In this document: positions 1 to 8,531 of the stretch, one piece after another | Layout of the letters: every line of letters starts with the position of its first letter | Numbering within the stretch: the stretch's first letter is position 1 | Source: Rhodospirillales bacterium | GTDB lineage: Bacteria; Pseudomonadota; Alphaproteobacteria; Rhodospirillales; UBA2165 | Direction: 5' to 3' | Length of the DNA: 46,929 nt | Assembly (NCBI GenBank): GCA_028823885.1 | Contig: JAPPFK010000177.1 | Coordinates: forward strand, 32,183 to 79,111 | The notes under the pieces: model-generated | The model's database searches: none | The model's input: only the letters and a program-made list of their open reading frames with translations | Told to the model about the DNA's origin: nothing | Translations under genes and position numbers: made by a program

Positions 1-426
1 AAGCGGCTCGCCCTTTGCCCGCCCAAACCCATGGTGTGTGTATCACACAACGCGGCCGGTGACGGCGGCCTCGGCGGCCGCGGCAAACGCCGCGGCGACG
101 ACACCCCCCATTGAATGACCGACGGCCACCACATTCGGCAATTTTAGGAACGCTATCAAGGATTTAGCTGCCAAGACATAGTCCTCTGGGCGATCTCCAA
201 ATGAATCGGACTCACCGAAACTCGGCGCATCCCAGGCAACGATACGGAAGGATGAGGCCAACTCGTGAAAGGCATAAGACCAACTCAGACTACTGCCATT
301 CATGCCGTGCAAAAAAAGAAGGGCTGGGCCGGAACCCGCTTCCCGATAGGCTAGTCGGCCACCCTTGTGTGGCACAAACCGTAAGTTGGGCGCTTCTATC
401 ATTCGCGTAAGCCCCCTCCGAGCCAT
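1..426 (-). CDS. Alpha/beta-fold hydrolase, partial, with an apparent frameshift
   Basis: Alpha/beta hydrolases of this class cleave esters or related bonds with a Ser-Asp-His triad; the substrate here is unknown. The open frame gives 127 residues with the oxyanion HG at 40-41 and the nucleophile elbow GHSMGG at 103-108, where Ser105 is the nucleophile. It then stops at 43, whereas the family usually runs to about 260 residues. Just past the stop a different minus-strand frame reads CDTHTMGLGGQRASR up to the window edge, which resembles the family's usual continuation after the elbow region. I therefore infer an indel near 45-60, either a real mutation or a sequencing error. The Asp and His of the triad would lie outside the window. 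ATG at 426 and a second Met at about 402 are both possible starts. Confidence 0.7.
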
Positions 427-515
427 CAGCTCGTCAACGGGGCGCTTTCCCGAAGATGGCCCCCCTGCCTCTCTAGCGGAACACAGGGGGTTACTTCAAA
501 AAATAATAAAAAATT

Positions 516-986
516 TTACATGTCTTGATCGGTCGGAAGCTCATTCAGCTCACGCATTGAAATCAAGGTTTGCGCAAGCCTCAAAGACTGCATGAACTTC
601 TCGTTGACCAGAAGCGCATTGCAGTAGTTGCGCCAGGCGTCCAGCATCGGTTCGGTCGGTCGAAAGTCGCGACGGCGGCGATCTCCCCCCTCCGGCATTT
701 CCTCCAGATAACCGAACTCCAGCGCCTCATGTACGGTGGATGTTACGGTTGGCCGGCTAAAATCAGATACTTGCACAAGATCCGTTATCGTGAAGGAGCC
801 TTTGGAGAAGTAAAAGTTCATCATGTACCGGCGGAGCTCGAATGCCGTGAAGCTGGTGTTGAAAAACCGGCGCACCTGGCCAGGGCCGTGCTCTCGTCGA
901 TAGATGTGGCGCGAGCTTTCGAACGAAGCCTGCACAAAGCAAAAGTGGTCGAAGAGTGTTTTCTCGTTCAGCAAGAGCGCCCCCAT
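516..986 (-). CDS. Winged-helix (MarR-like) transcriptional regulator
   Basis: This 156-residue cytoplasmic protein has a winged helix-turn-helix at about residues 64-100. A helix containing TITDLVQVSDFSRPTVTSTV is followed by a basic wing, GGDRRRRDFRPTE. The surrounding helices would form the dimer interface, as in MarR-type proteins. The C-terminal part (DAWRNYCNALLVNEKF) is helical and has no ligand-domain signature I recognise. It lies 90 bp upstream of the hydrolase on the same strand and could control it, but no operator was found. ATG at 986 is the only good start; no clear ribosome-binding site precedes it. Confidence 0.6.
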   Translation of the reverse strand: MGALLLNEKTLFDHFCFVQASFESSRHIYRREHGPGQVRRFFNTSFTAFELRRYMMNFYFSKGSFTITDLVQVSDFSRPTVTSTVHEALEFGYLEEMPEGGDRRRRDFRPTEPMLDAWRNYCNALLVNEKFMQSLRLAQTLISMRELNELPTDQDM

Positions 987-1697
987 TTATGCAAATATTT
1001 TCACCTAAATACTGCCACATTCGAGCAAACCTGCAACCAGATTCTCGCTCGTGCTCGACCGTTTAGAGTCCATAGATGCGGCGCAAATTCTCAAGATCGG
1101 CTTCGACTGCCTTGACATTTGCGGCGGTTGCTTTGCGCATTGAACTACCGTTGGGCAGCTACTGGGGCTGAGCTTTACGGAAATCTACCGATTTGCGGCA
1201 TGGAGTTCCTGGCTCATCAATCTGATGGTCGCGAAATGGTGGCTAAGAAGACGGTCATTAACCGCCGGTTCAATTTGAGCGTTTGGTCGTTAGCGTTGTG
1301 CGATGAGTGATCGAAGCCACAATTGCGCGATCGAGAACCTACTTATAGTTCACTCATAAATCGACCAAAGGCCGCTCCTGGGTGGAAGAAGACGCTAGAA
1401 AATCGCGGATTTATGCCCACTCTTCCCCCGTAAGCGGACTCAAAATTGACTATTGTGGGGGGACTGCCATTAGCCAAAAGCGGACTCTCGCTACAATTTA
1501 TGGGTGGTCGGTATCGGGCACATTGCGTAGCCGTTGGGCGGGAGTCGCCCACCTCATTAGAATCGGACTTTAGGGATTGAGCGGCAATTTCCGTGGATGG
1601 GACGAATTTATATATATTGACCGGACGAAGTGAGCAGAGGACGCCCCTGCTTGATACTGCAGCGAAATTCAGACCGGCGGAGAGGGGCGGTGCAAAG
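987..1697. other. Gene-poor stretch with short degenerate repeats
   Basis: No convincing gene is visible here. Short related words containing GCGGACT or CGGACTTT occur near 1430, 1480 and 1565. The stretch reads like decayed intergenic repeat sequence. A 25-codon minus-strand ORF at 1063-1140 is too short to call. The promoter of the monooxygenase at 1698 should lie in the last part. Confidence 0.4.
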
Positions 1698-2762
1698 ATG
1701 AATATCCTGATTGTTGGCGCCGGGCCCACGGGTCTAACAGCCGGCTTGGAGTTGGCACGGCGTGGAATTACTCCAACGATTGTTGATAAACGGGAATCGG
1801 CATCGACCCTGAGCCGCGCCGTCGGCATCACATCGCGTAGCCTGGAAATATTGTCGCGTTCGGGGGCCGCCGAACGATTGATTGAGGAAGGCATCGCGAT
1901 GGAAGGACTGAAGGTTTATGTCGGTGACCGGTTGGTAATGGAGGTGCCGCTTTATTCGGATCGCACCTACTATCAGCATGTTCTGGGCTTAGCACAGGAT
2001 CGGACGGAGGCGATAATGGCGGACACGCTCACCTCTTTGGGCGTTGCCGTGCGTTATGGCGTGGCTGTGGTCGGTCTCACGGAGAACTCCGATCATGTGG
2101 TTGTCCGTTATTCTGACGATACCGAAGAGGCTTTCGAGCAAGTCATTGGCGCGGACGGAACCCGAAGCACGGTTCGAGAGCAGGCGGGTATCGGCTACCC
2201 TGGACACGATCTTCCCCAGATTTGGTCCATTGCCGATGTCGATTGTGACGATTGGCGTCACCCCGGCCGTGTAACCGTCGTCCGCGCGGCACCGGGCAAG
2301 ACCATCGTCGTCGGGCCGCTCGGCTCCACCCGATACCGTCTCGTCGCCAGCCATGAGGATGCAATAGAGGCATTGCCGTTGCCGATGAACATAAAAAATG
2401 TCCGCAGTGAGGGGAAGTTCACGATATCCGTACGTCAGGCGGAAACTTACTCGAAGGGACGGGTTCATCTAGCCGGCGACGCGGCCCATTGCCACGTGCC
2501 TATCGGTGGTCGTGGTATGAACCTGGGCATCGCCGATGCCGCGGAATTGACAAAACAGCTGATCGAAGGGGGCGACATGGATGAATATTCATCGATTCGA
2601 CACAGCTACGGTGCGGCGACGCTCAAGGTGACCGAGCGCGGCCGTAAAATGGCAGGGGGGATAAACCTACCCAGGCGTGCGGCATTTCGCCTGTTGACGA
2701 CCGTGGTCAATGCCATCGGTCCTGTAAAACGGCGGTTGGGCCGATTTTTGGTGGAGTTCTGA
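1698..2762 (+). CDS. FAD-dependent aromatic-type monooxygenase
   Basis: A 354-residue flavoprotein of the PHBH/UbiH-like group, whose members hydroxylate aromatic or polycyclic substrates using NAD(P)H and O2. The N-terminal dinucleotide fold GAGPTGLTAGLELARRG lies at about residues 6-22. The second FAD motif AGDAAHCHVPIGGRGMN is at about 258-274, and the DG motif (GADGTRSTVREQAG) lies between them. The start is placed at 1698 because the FAD motif follows directly and a purine-rich GGAGAGGGG precedes it; an upstream in-frame ATG at 1593 would add 35 unrelated residues. The protein is somewhat short for the family because the C-terminal domain is compact. It stands alone, so the substrate cannot be inferred. 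Confidence 0.8.
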   Translation: MNILIVGAGPTGLTAGLELARRGITPTIVDKRESASTLSRAVGITSRSLEILSRSGAAERLIEEGIAMEGLKVYVGDRLVMEVPLYSDRTYYQHVLGLAQDRTEAIMADTLTSLGVAVRYGVAVVGLTENSDHVVVRYSDDTEEAFEQVIGADGTRSTVREQAGIGYPGHDLPQIWSIADVDCDDWRHPGRVTVVRAAPGKTIVVGPLGSTRYRLVASHEDAIEALPLPMNIKNVRSEGKFTISVRQAETYSKGRVHLAGDAAHCHVPIGGRGMNLGIADAAELTKQLIEGGDMDEYSSIRHSYGAATLKVTERGRKMAGGINLPRRAAFRLLTTVVNAIGPVKRRLGRFLVEF

Positions 2763-2962
2763 GTGCGATACTGATCCGACAACATTAGATTCTGCCGCGG
2801 AGCAAGCAGCCATGGATAGCCCAAGACGCGGCGGTTACCTCCGGGTCGCTGGCAGATTTTTAGCGATTTTCTCGGGAATGTCCGCTTCCAGTGGTAGAGC
2901 AGACGCTAGAGCCGATCTAGACTTCGGTGGCTGAAAGGTCCGCAATTAGCCACAAGCCGACA

Positions 2963-3232
2963 TTAGCCTTCTGGAACTCCGGCTTTACGGAGACCGTCGA
3001 TATAGAATTTCTGGTTCTTATCAGGACGTGTGGCTGCCTTCTCCGAGATCCATTGCAGAGTCACGTGGGGCCATTGTACCGCCATTCGTTCAATCTCGGC
3101 TGCTGCCACGTCCAACCGCCCTAGATGACCGAGCGCGGAAATTCGAGCGAGATGTGCGTAGACCATAGTGAGTTGAACTAACGATTTGTCCGCCCACTCT
3201 ATCAGCGCCGCAAACGTGCGTTTCATGTTCAT
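2963..3232 (-). pseudogene. C-terminal remnant of a TPR-type (adenylate cyclase-associated) protein
   Basis: The 89-residue frame carries a TPR-like helix pair (ALGHLGRLDVAAAEIERM) and the closing motif YIDGLRKAGVPEG. This ending is typical of the TPR tail of class III adenylate/guanylate cyclases and related regulators in alphaproteobacteria. Those proteins have about 500-600 residues, so only the last part survives. Upstream lies the terminator of the MetE-like gene, so no room remains for the catalytic and TPR domains. I infer a relic, although expression as a small ORF cannot be excluded. Confidence 0.5.
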
Positions 3233-3237
3233 GTCAC

Positions 3238-3262
3238 GAAAAAACCGGCTGATAAGGCCGGT
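3238..3262 (-). terminator. Rho-independent terminator of the MetE-like gene
   Basis: On the minus strand ACCGGC, a 7-nt loop and GCCGGT are followed by a run of T. It sits about 28 bp past the stop of the MetE-like gene at 3290. Confidence 0.75.
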
Positions 3263-3289
3263 CGACTTAAAGGGGCTTAACTTAACTCT

Positions 3290-4327
3290 CTAGCTGAGCT
3301 CCGCCCGGACGATTGCCGCGCCGGCGGCCATGGCTTTGATTTTGCCGAAGGCCACGTCCCGGGGCAGGTATTTGAGGCCGCAGTCGGGGGCGACGATGAT
3401 CCGTTCCGCGGCACAATGGGGCAGCGCCCGGCGGATGCAGGCGGCCACCTGATCCGGGGTTTCGACCTCGTGGGTGGAGAGGTCGAGCACGCCCAAAATG
3501 ATCTTTTTGTCCGGCAGGGTTTCCAATATTTCGCAATCGAGTTTCGACTGCGCCGTCTCAATGGAAATGCCGTGGACCGGGCAGTCCGCGAACTCAGGCA
3601 GGAAGGAGTACCCCTCCGGCCGATCATGCTGAAGGGCGGCGTAACCGAAACAAATGTGGACGGCGGTTTCGCCGGTGAGGCCGTCCAGGGCCTTGTTGAG
3701 GGCCGCCAAACCGAACTCCCGGGCGGGTTCGGGCCGGGCTTGCATGTAGGGTTCATCCAACTGGACGATATCGGCGCCGGCGGCGAACAGGTCTCGGGCT
3801 TCCTCATGTACGGCGGCGGCGTAATCCATGGCCATCTCCGCATCGCTCTCGTAATAGTCGTTCTGGGCCTGCTGGGACATAGTGAACGGGCCGGGGATGG
3901 TCATTTTGATCCGCCGGTCCGTGTGGGCGCGGAGGAACTCAACATCTTCCACTTCCACGGCATGCTTCCGCCGGATGGGCCCTGTGATCCGGGGCACCGG
4001 ATTGGGCGCGCCGGTCCGGTCCAGGGCCGTGCCGGGATTGTCCAGATCGATGCCCTCCAACGCGGTGGCAAAGCGGTTTGAGTAGCTCTCCCGGCGGATT
4101 TCACCGTCGGTGATGATATCGAGCCCGGCTTGTTCCTGTTCCCAAATGGCGATCAGGGTGGCGTCGTCCTGGGCTTGCTCAAGATGCTCCGGGTCCGGCT
4201 TCCACAGTTCCAATGCCCGCGTCCGGGGCGGCAACCGCGCGCCCAGCCGCTTCCGGTCAATCAGCCAGTCCGGCTGTGGATAAGAGCCGACCAGGGATGT
4301 CGGGAGAAGGGTTTGGCGGTTTGTCAT
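3290..4327 (-). CDS. Cobalamin-independent methionine synthase-like protein (MetE C-terminal family)
   Basis: This 345-residue protein matches the UROD/MetE-like catalytic barrel alone, without the N-terminal barrel of full MetE (about 750 residues). Visible family marks are GSYP at 14-17, TDGE at 73-76 and QLDEP at 189-193. The probable zinc ligands are His224 and Cys226 (HICFGYA), a Glu near 257 and Cys316 (PDCGLKYL). Stand-alone proteins of this type transfer methyl groups to thiols. Whether the acceptor here is homocysteine or another thiol is not determined. The gene is divergent from the arylsulfotransferase-like gene at 4570 and ends in its own terminator, so it is monocistronic. Confidence 0.8.
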   Translation of the reverse strand: MTNRQTLLPTSLVGSYPQPDWLIDRKRLGARLPPRTRALELWKPDPEHLEQAQDDATLIAIWEQEQAGLDIITDGEIRRESYSNRFATALEGIDLDNPGTALDRTGAPNPVPRITGPIRRKHAVEVEDVEFLRAHTDRRIKMTIPGPFTMSQQAQNDYYESDAEMAMDYAAAVHEEARDLFAAGADIVQLDEPYMQARPEPAREFGLAALNKALDGLTGETAVHICFGYAALQHDRPEGYSFLPEFADCPVHGISIETAQSKLDCEILETLPDKKIILGVLDLSTHEVETPDQVAACIRRALPHCAAERIIVAPDCGLKYLPRDVAFGKIKAMAAGAAIVRAELS

Positions 4328-4511
4328 GGTGCTGCAACGGACCGGATTTCGTTGACGAAGACCCTACATCAATTTTTTGCACGTTTTACTTATATGTTCA
4401 GTTCAAATGACAAATAAGTTTATGAGACGGTTTGAAATCACGGAAGATGGCATCACCAATTGGGCGTCATTAAATTGTTTTCGAGACAGCTCTTCTGTCC
4501 TACGGATAAGT

Positions 4512-4540
4512 GGGCGGCGGTTATGCCGCCGCCCTTTTCT
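4512..4540 (+). terminator. Terminator-like hairpin in the leader of the ASST-like gene
   Basis: GGGCGGCGG, a 5-nt loop and CCGCCGCCC are followed by TTTTCTT. It lies only 30 bp before the start at 4570, and no plus-strand gene precedes it. It is therefore either the end of a small unannotated RNA from 4330-4510 or a leader attenuator. Confidence 0.65.
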
Positions 4541-4569
4541 TGTACAATTGCCTATCAGGGGACCCCTCT

Positions 4570-5793
4570 ATGCCACCTACCGTATTTCCAAAAGGCGTCA
4601 CGATCCACGAAACGGACAAGGCCTACGACTGCCACGTCATGTACGAAGGCAGAGGCGGCGAATCCTATCTCGTCAATATGGCCGGCGATATCGTCCGCCA
4701 ATGGCCGCATACCGGATTCCCGGCCGAAATGATCGATCCCGCTGTGAACGGCGGCAGGAAGGGGCATGTTCTGCTCCAGCGGGAACCGGACACTTTCTTT
4801 AACGAGACGATTCTTGAAATGGATTGGGATGCCAACATCGTCTGGGAGTGGGGAGACAAGGCGCCGGGAGGCAAGGCGCGTCAAAACCACGACCTCTGCC
4901 GCCTCGCCAACGGCAACACGATGATCATCAGCAAAAAGGAATATACGGTCCCGGATCTCCATCCCGAAGAGTTCACGGATCAGCCCCTCTACGAAGTCAC
5001 GCCCGACGGCGAAATCGTTTGGGAGTGGGCGCCCCACGAACATCTGGACGAACTCGGGATCGATGGGCGCCGTCAGGAGGTTCTCTTCAGCAAGACCGAC
5101 GTCCGGTCAAGGGCGTATATATTCGTGATCAACGACATGCAGCCCCTTGGGCCCAACAAATGGCATGACGGGGGAGACGGCCGTTTCCATCCCGACAATG
5201 TTATGATCGATTCCCGGGAGGCGAATTTCATCGCCATCGTCGAGAAATCAAGCGGCAAGGTAGTATGGCGGATCGGTCCCGATTACCCGGGCGCATACGA
5301 TTTTACCCAACGGGATTTCAACGGGCCGTGCCCCAAGCCGGTCGATTCGATCTCCGGTCAGCATGATGCCCATATGATACCTGCCGGACTGCCGGGCGAA
5401 GGCAACGTTCTGGTTTTCGATAATGACGGTCCGGCCGGTTTGCCTCAGGTCTATGCGAAGACGTTCCCGGGGTCACGGATATTGGAGATCGATCCGATCA
5501 CGGAGCAAATTGTCTGGCAGTATGACGGCTCCAGTTCCTCCATGCCGTTCTGGGCGTTTTACAGCTCGTTCATTTCCAGCGCCCGGCGGCTGCCCAACGG
5601 GAACACCCTCATCTGCGAAGGCATGCACGGGCGCATCTTTCAGGTGACCGCGGACGGTGAGATTGTCTGGGAATATGTCAATCCAATCTTCGGCGAATGG
5701 AGCCAGCACCAGATGAACCTGATCAACTTCGGGGGACGCAAGGCCAACTGGGTGTTCCGCGCACAGCCCGTACCGAACGACTGGCTGCCTTGA
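4570..5793 (+). CDS. Arylsulfotransferase (ASST)-family beta-propeller protein
   Basis: A 407-residue protein with repeated propeller blades marked by short IVWEW-type strands: ANIVWEWGD, GEIVWEWAPHE, GKVVWRIGPDYPG, EQIVWQYDG and GEIVWEYVNP. The central GQHDAHMIPAG and VLVFDNDG are typical of PF05935/PF14269 proteins. Classical ASST moves sulfate between phenols without PAPS and is periplasmic. No signal peptide is visible here, so the location may be cytoplasmic and the reaction is uncertain. ATG at 4570 is preferred because an AGGGGAC precedes it; the ATG at 4510 lies inside the hairpin. A PAPS-type sulfotransferase and a sulfatase lie at the other end of the window. Confidence 0.75.
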   Translation: MPPTVFPKGVTIHETDKAYDCHVMYEGRGGESYLVNMAGDIVRQWPHTGFPAEMIDPAVNGGRKGHVLLQREPDTFFNETILEMDWDANIVWEWGDKAPGGKARQNHDLCRLANGNTMIISKKEYTVPDLHPEEFTDQPLYEVTPDGEIVWEWAPHEHLDELGIDGRRQEVLFSKTDVRSRAYIFVINDMQPLGPNKWHDGGDGRFHPDNVMIDSREANFIAIVEKSSGKVVWRIGPDYPGAYDFTQRDFNGPCPKPVDSISGQHDAHMIPAGLPGEGNVLVFDNDGPAGLPQVYAKTFPGSRILEIDPITEQIVWQYDGSSSSMPFWAFYSSFISSARRLPNGNTLICEGMHGRIFQVTADGEIVWEYVNPIFGEWSQHQMNLINFGGRKANWVFRAQPVPNDWLP

Positions 5794-5875
5794 ACCTAAG
5801 GACCGCAGGGGCACTGTCGGAAGAAACGGGGCTGTGAGCGTGTTTTTTCTTCCCACAATATATTGGGGTGAAAAA
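5794..5875. other. Spacer downstream of the ASST-like gene
   Basis: An AT-rich spacer between convergent units. No clear terminator stem was found. Confidence 0.4.
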
Positions 5876-6097
5876 TCACAATCCCTTTCGCTGTTTCAAG
5901 TGACGTGAGACATCGCTGGAAGCGAGTGAGGCAAACTCGTTCGCGTATTCTGAACTTGCCTGAACGGCCGCGCGCACCTGCCTCATCGCGAGGAACATGC
6001 GGGTCCGCGTTTCATCCGTCCTGGAAACGTCCCGCTCCGGCGAAAAGGCCATCGAGGCTGGATACCCGACGGAATCTGAGGTCCCCACGGCACTCAC
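5876..6097 (-). CDS. Small hypothetical protein downstream of the DUF3604 gene
   Basis: A 73-residue frame starting with GTG at 6097, 3 bp after the stop of the DUF3604 gene, so it could be co-translated. It is Ser/Ala/Arg-rich with a predicted helical stretch around TRTRMFLAMRQVRAAVQASS. It has no membrane segment and no motif I recognise. It may be a chance ORF; the only support is the tight spacing. Confidence 0.25.
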   Translation of the reverse strand: MSAVGTSDSVGYPASMAFSPERDVSRTDETRTRMFLAMRQVRAAVQASSEYANEFASLASSDVSRHLKQRKGL

Positions 6098-6100
6098 TAG

Positions 6101-7594
6101 CTATCGGTAGTTGACAAATACCGGGCTTGTCCACGCCATGTGGCCATTTTTCTGCTTCACCCGGAGATACACGTTCGACCTGATGTCCGAGGTCGGCAAA
6201 GTGCAACTGTCCTGCACCTCGGTCGCATTCGACGGCAGTATCCGGTGCCAGTGATAATTCTCCGACGGCCACGGCGCCAAATGATGCGGCTCGGAACCAC
6301 GAAACAGATTTACCACGCGTGACGTAGTCCTCTTGCTGATCGGCTTTGAGAGAACGACGTCTATGGATGCTTCGGTACTCCCCTCCAGTTCCAGCACGAG
6401 ACTTTGGTTGGGGTTCTCCCGAAACGCATCCTTCCGGGAGGTATAGGACTGGACGGAAAGCCCCGCTTCCCCGGTTCGGGTAAACCGGTGTCGACGATCT
6501 TCGTCAAATGGTCCCGACTGGAGGCAGGGGAAATACCGGAGAATCCGTCCATCTTTCACGGTGATCTCTATCGCCCAGTCCACGATCCTGGCTTCCGCCA
6601 TGGCCGACCATGGCCCCCAACCCCATTCGAGCCGAATCTGAAACGGTCGTCCGAAAGTTTCTTCCAGCCCGGCCGCCTCTTCGGCAAACGAGCGGTGGAC
6701 GACAACGCCATCCTGGATGACTTCCACCGCCTCTATCTCATCTCGGCCGCCAACGCTATATTCGATGGCGATTTCCTTGCCCGCCTCGATGTCAGCCCCC
6801 ATGACCTCTCCGTTCACATGGAAATCCACCTCGATCCTGTCGCCGGTAAGTGCGTAGGTCCGGCGCTTACGAATGGCGTCCAGGATTGCGGGGCGCGTGA
6901 GGTCTTCGACAAGTGCTGCCATGAGTCCCTCGCCATAGGCGCCGGGAAAGGCTGCGTGGTTGTCGCTGGAGGCCACAAATCCAAACTTTCTGCCTGCGGC
7001 CAGTGCGGCCTTGGCGGTGTTTACCGTATCCCGGCCGCCGGGCGATCCGATGAACATAGGGTATGGTCCCCGGTCATCCTCGGAGTTTCCGTGCCAGGAA
7101 TAGATTTCCACGACTGGCGTGCACTGATTGTCGAATTCGTCCCAGTTCACGCCTCGCCGGCCTCTCGGATAGGCAAGGTGATGGGGAATCATCAGAGCTG
7201 ATTTCGACAAACAGAATTGCCGAAGTTCGGTCAGCGAGTTTGCGTAGTGGATCGGTTGGTGATCGTCGGGAAACACCACGCACTGGTCACCAAAAAAATT
7301 TGAATGCCACTCGAAGCCCAGAAAGGAACAAAAGGAGCCGTCATCATTTGAATCAGCGATGACTTTTTGAACACGCGGCCAAGTCTCCGCCAATTGCTCG
7401 AATCCCTTGTTGAAGTATTCCTCACCGCCATTCTCGATTTCGCCCAGGTCATGCCAGCTTGAATGCCCCGTAAATGCAAAGAAATCGAGGTGTGTGCGTG
7501 CGACATCCACGCTCCGCTCAATCGAGCCAACGCCGTAACCATGAGCATTGTGGTTGTGAATGTCGCCGTAGACGACGGTGTAGTTGTCGGCCAT
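6101..7594 (-). CDS. DUF3604 / PHP-like metal-dependent hydrolase
   Basis: A 497-residue protein whose N-terminus YGDIHNHNAHG (His13, His15) is the metal-binding start of a PHP-type fold. Further candidate ligands follow in FTGHSSWHDL, IPHHLAYP, EIYSWHGNSE and SSDNHAAFPGAYGEG. The DUF3604 hallmark ILDAIRKRRTYALTGDRI precedes a beta-rich C-terminal part. Substrates of the family are poorly known, but PHP enzymes usually hydrolyse phosphoesters. No signal peptide is seen. The remains of an IclR regulator lie just upstream, and its loss suggests the gene is now constitutive or controlled elsewhere. Confidence 0.75.
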   Translation of the reverse strand: MADNYTVVYGDIHNHNAHGYGVGSIERSVDVARTHLDFFAFTGHSSWHDLGEIENGGEEYFNKGFEQLAETWPRVQKVIADSNDDGSFCSFLGFEWHSNFFGDQCVVFPDDHQPIHYANSLTELRQFCLSKSALMIPHHLAYPRGRRGVNWDEFDNQCTPVVEIYSWHGNSEDDRGPYPMFIGSPGGRDTVNTAKAALAAGRKFGFVASSDNHAAFPGAYGEGLMAALVEDLTRPAILDAIRKRRTYALTGDRIEVDFHVNGEVMGADIEAGKEIAIEYSVGGRDEIEAVEVIQDGVVVHRSFAEEAAGLEETFGRPFQIRLEWGWGPWSAMAEARIVDWAIEITVKDGRILRYFPCLQSGPFDEDRRHRFTRTGEAGLSVQSYTSRKDAFRENPNQSLVLELEGSTEASIDVVLSKPISKRTTSRVVNLFRGSEPHHLAPWPSENYHWHRILPSNATEVQDSCTLPTSDIRSNVYLRVKQKNGHMAWTSPVFVNYR

Positions 7595-7702
7595 GGGGCT
7601 CTCCTGACAGACGACGCGATGAACCCGCGAGATAGCTGACGCACCGCTACGGTCGTCTTCGTCGGCACCCGGACGGTCCGATACTTCGACAGCCGTCTCT
7701 TT

Positions 7703-7990
7703 TTAGGCGTCTGAAATCGGACCCGGAACGGAGGTATCGATTTCACCGAAACCGACAATTGCCATCGCGCCGGCCAGCGCTCCCGGGTACCGAAAAATCG
7801 GGGCCGATTGTGCGGAAATAGCACGAAGGACGCCCCCGATCCAGCATGCCACGCCGTTCTCCCGGACTTCTTCCAGCATTTCTCGTTCGGCTTGCCCGAA
7901 CATGACGACCGCTCGACGCCAACCATAGCCTGGCCGAGGCCGCGAAACGCGTTCCCACGGGCGTCGGCATGGCCGAAACGGCCGCAGTCT
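7703..7990 (-). pseudogene. Decayed IclR-family regulator (effector-domain remnant)
   Basis: The frame ending at 7703 reads EMLEEVRENGVA, then AISAQSAPIFRYPGALAGAM and AIVGFGEIDTSVPGPI. This follows the closing part of the IclR effector domain (ISAPVFD..G.LAGALTV.G). Upstream, MPTPVGTRFAASA appears in another frame, as expected for the start of the same domain, so at least one frameshift separates them. The DNA-binding half is absent. Such regulators are about 250 residues long. Confidence 0.5.
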
Positions 7991-8134
7991 CCTCGACCCT
8001 GCGGGCGCTCGCCTTTAGGTTACGAGCCTAACGGGTGTCAAGCTCGTGACTGCCGCGTCTCATGACGGCTGAGGTGCGAATCAAATTGTTTGCCAATAGT
8101 TTGCCAAACGACCAAATCACCAATGACGGAATCC

Positions 8135-8172
8135 AAAAGCCCCCGACAGCATCATTGTTTTCGGGGGCTTTT
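8135..8172. terminator. Bidirectional terminator hairpin beside the left tRNA-fMet fragment
   Basis: AAAAGCCCCCGA at 8135-8146 pairs with TCGGGGGCTTTT at 8161-8172 around a 14-nt loop. On the minus strand it directly follows the CCA end of the tRNA fragment, as a tRNA terminator would. Confidence 0.8.
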
Positions 8173-8243
8173 TGGTTGCGGGGGCAGGATTTGCCCAAGC
8201 ACCTACAATCAGTCGAACAGTGTGACGGTCAATCAGAGTGGTC
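8169..8243. repeat. Left copy of a 75-bp direct repeat ending in a tRNA-fMet 3' fragment
   Basis: Matches 39228-39302 in the same orientation with five mismatches in 75 bp. Read on the minus strand, the last 21 nt before the T-run are the 3' end of an initiator tRNA, from the T-loop to CCA. The remaining part is not tRNA. This is what an attachment site of an element integrated at a tRNA 3' end looks like. Two TTTGCCAA words lie 3 nt apart near 8092-8110 and might be integrase arm sites. Confidence 0.7.
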
Positions 8244-8299
8244 GCAGGAGCCGAATACCAACCTATCCTAATTTTGGGGATTAAATACTTGGCCTGCCA

Positions 8300-8377
8300 T
8301 TAGTAAATGAACCTGACGATGGCGGCAATTGTCGCCAGGACGAACACCGCTGCCAACACCACCTTCGTCGAGTTCAT
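8300..8377 (-). CDS. Possible 25-residue single-span membrane peptide
   Basis: A short frame from ATG at 8377: a polar MNSTK, then VVLAAVFVLATIAAIVRFIY, which is long enough for one membrane helix. The ribosome-binding site is weak. It lies at the decayed 3' end of the surface-sugar operon and could be a fragment of a larger protein or a chance ORF. Confidence 0.25.
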   Translation of the reverse strand: MNSTKVVLAAVFVLATIAAIVRFIY

Positions 8378-8531
8378 TACGGTTCCCGTCAATCGTCGGG
8401 ATCATTTGCACGAGATCGGAAAAGCATGCCGCGACCGGAACACCGCGGGCGCTCTTCTTCAATCCCGATATCCCCGGTTCCGCAGCACGGTCATCCGAGG
8501 GCGTCCGTGGCATGTGTGTTCGCTTCGCGCT

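Noticed and set aside
1063-1140. A 25-codon minus-strand ORF ending LENLRRIYGL
   Set aside because: The composition looks coding-like, but it is too short and isolated to support.
3416-4081. A 221-codon plus-strand frame
   Set aside because: It is antisense to the MetE-like gene, which keeps its zinc ligands.
7231-7926. A 231-codon minus-strand frame overlapping the start of the DUF3604 gene
   Set aside because: It is a shifted reading of that gene. The IclR-like signal lies in other frames.
8005-8045. Possible tRNA anticodon arm (TTAGG, CTCGTAA, CCTAA) on the minus strand
   Set aside because: No D-arm, T-arm or acceptor stem forms around it; most likely chance.
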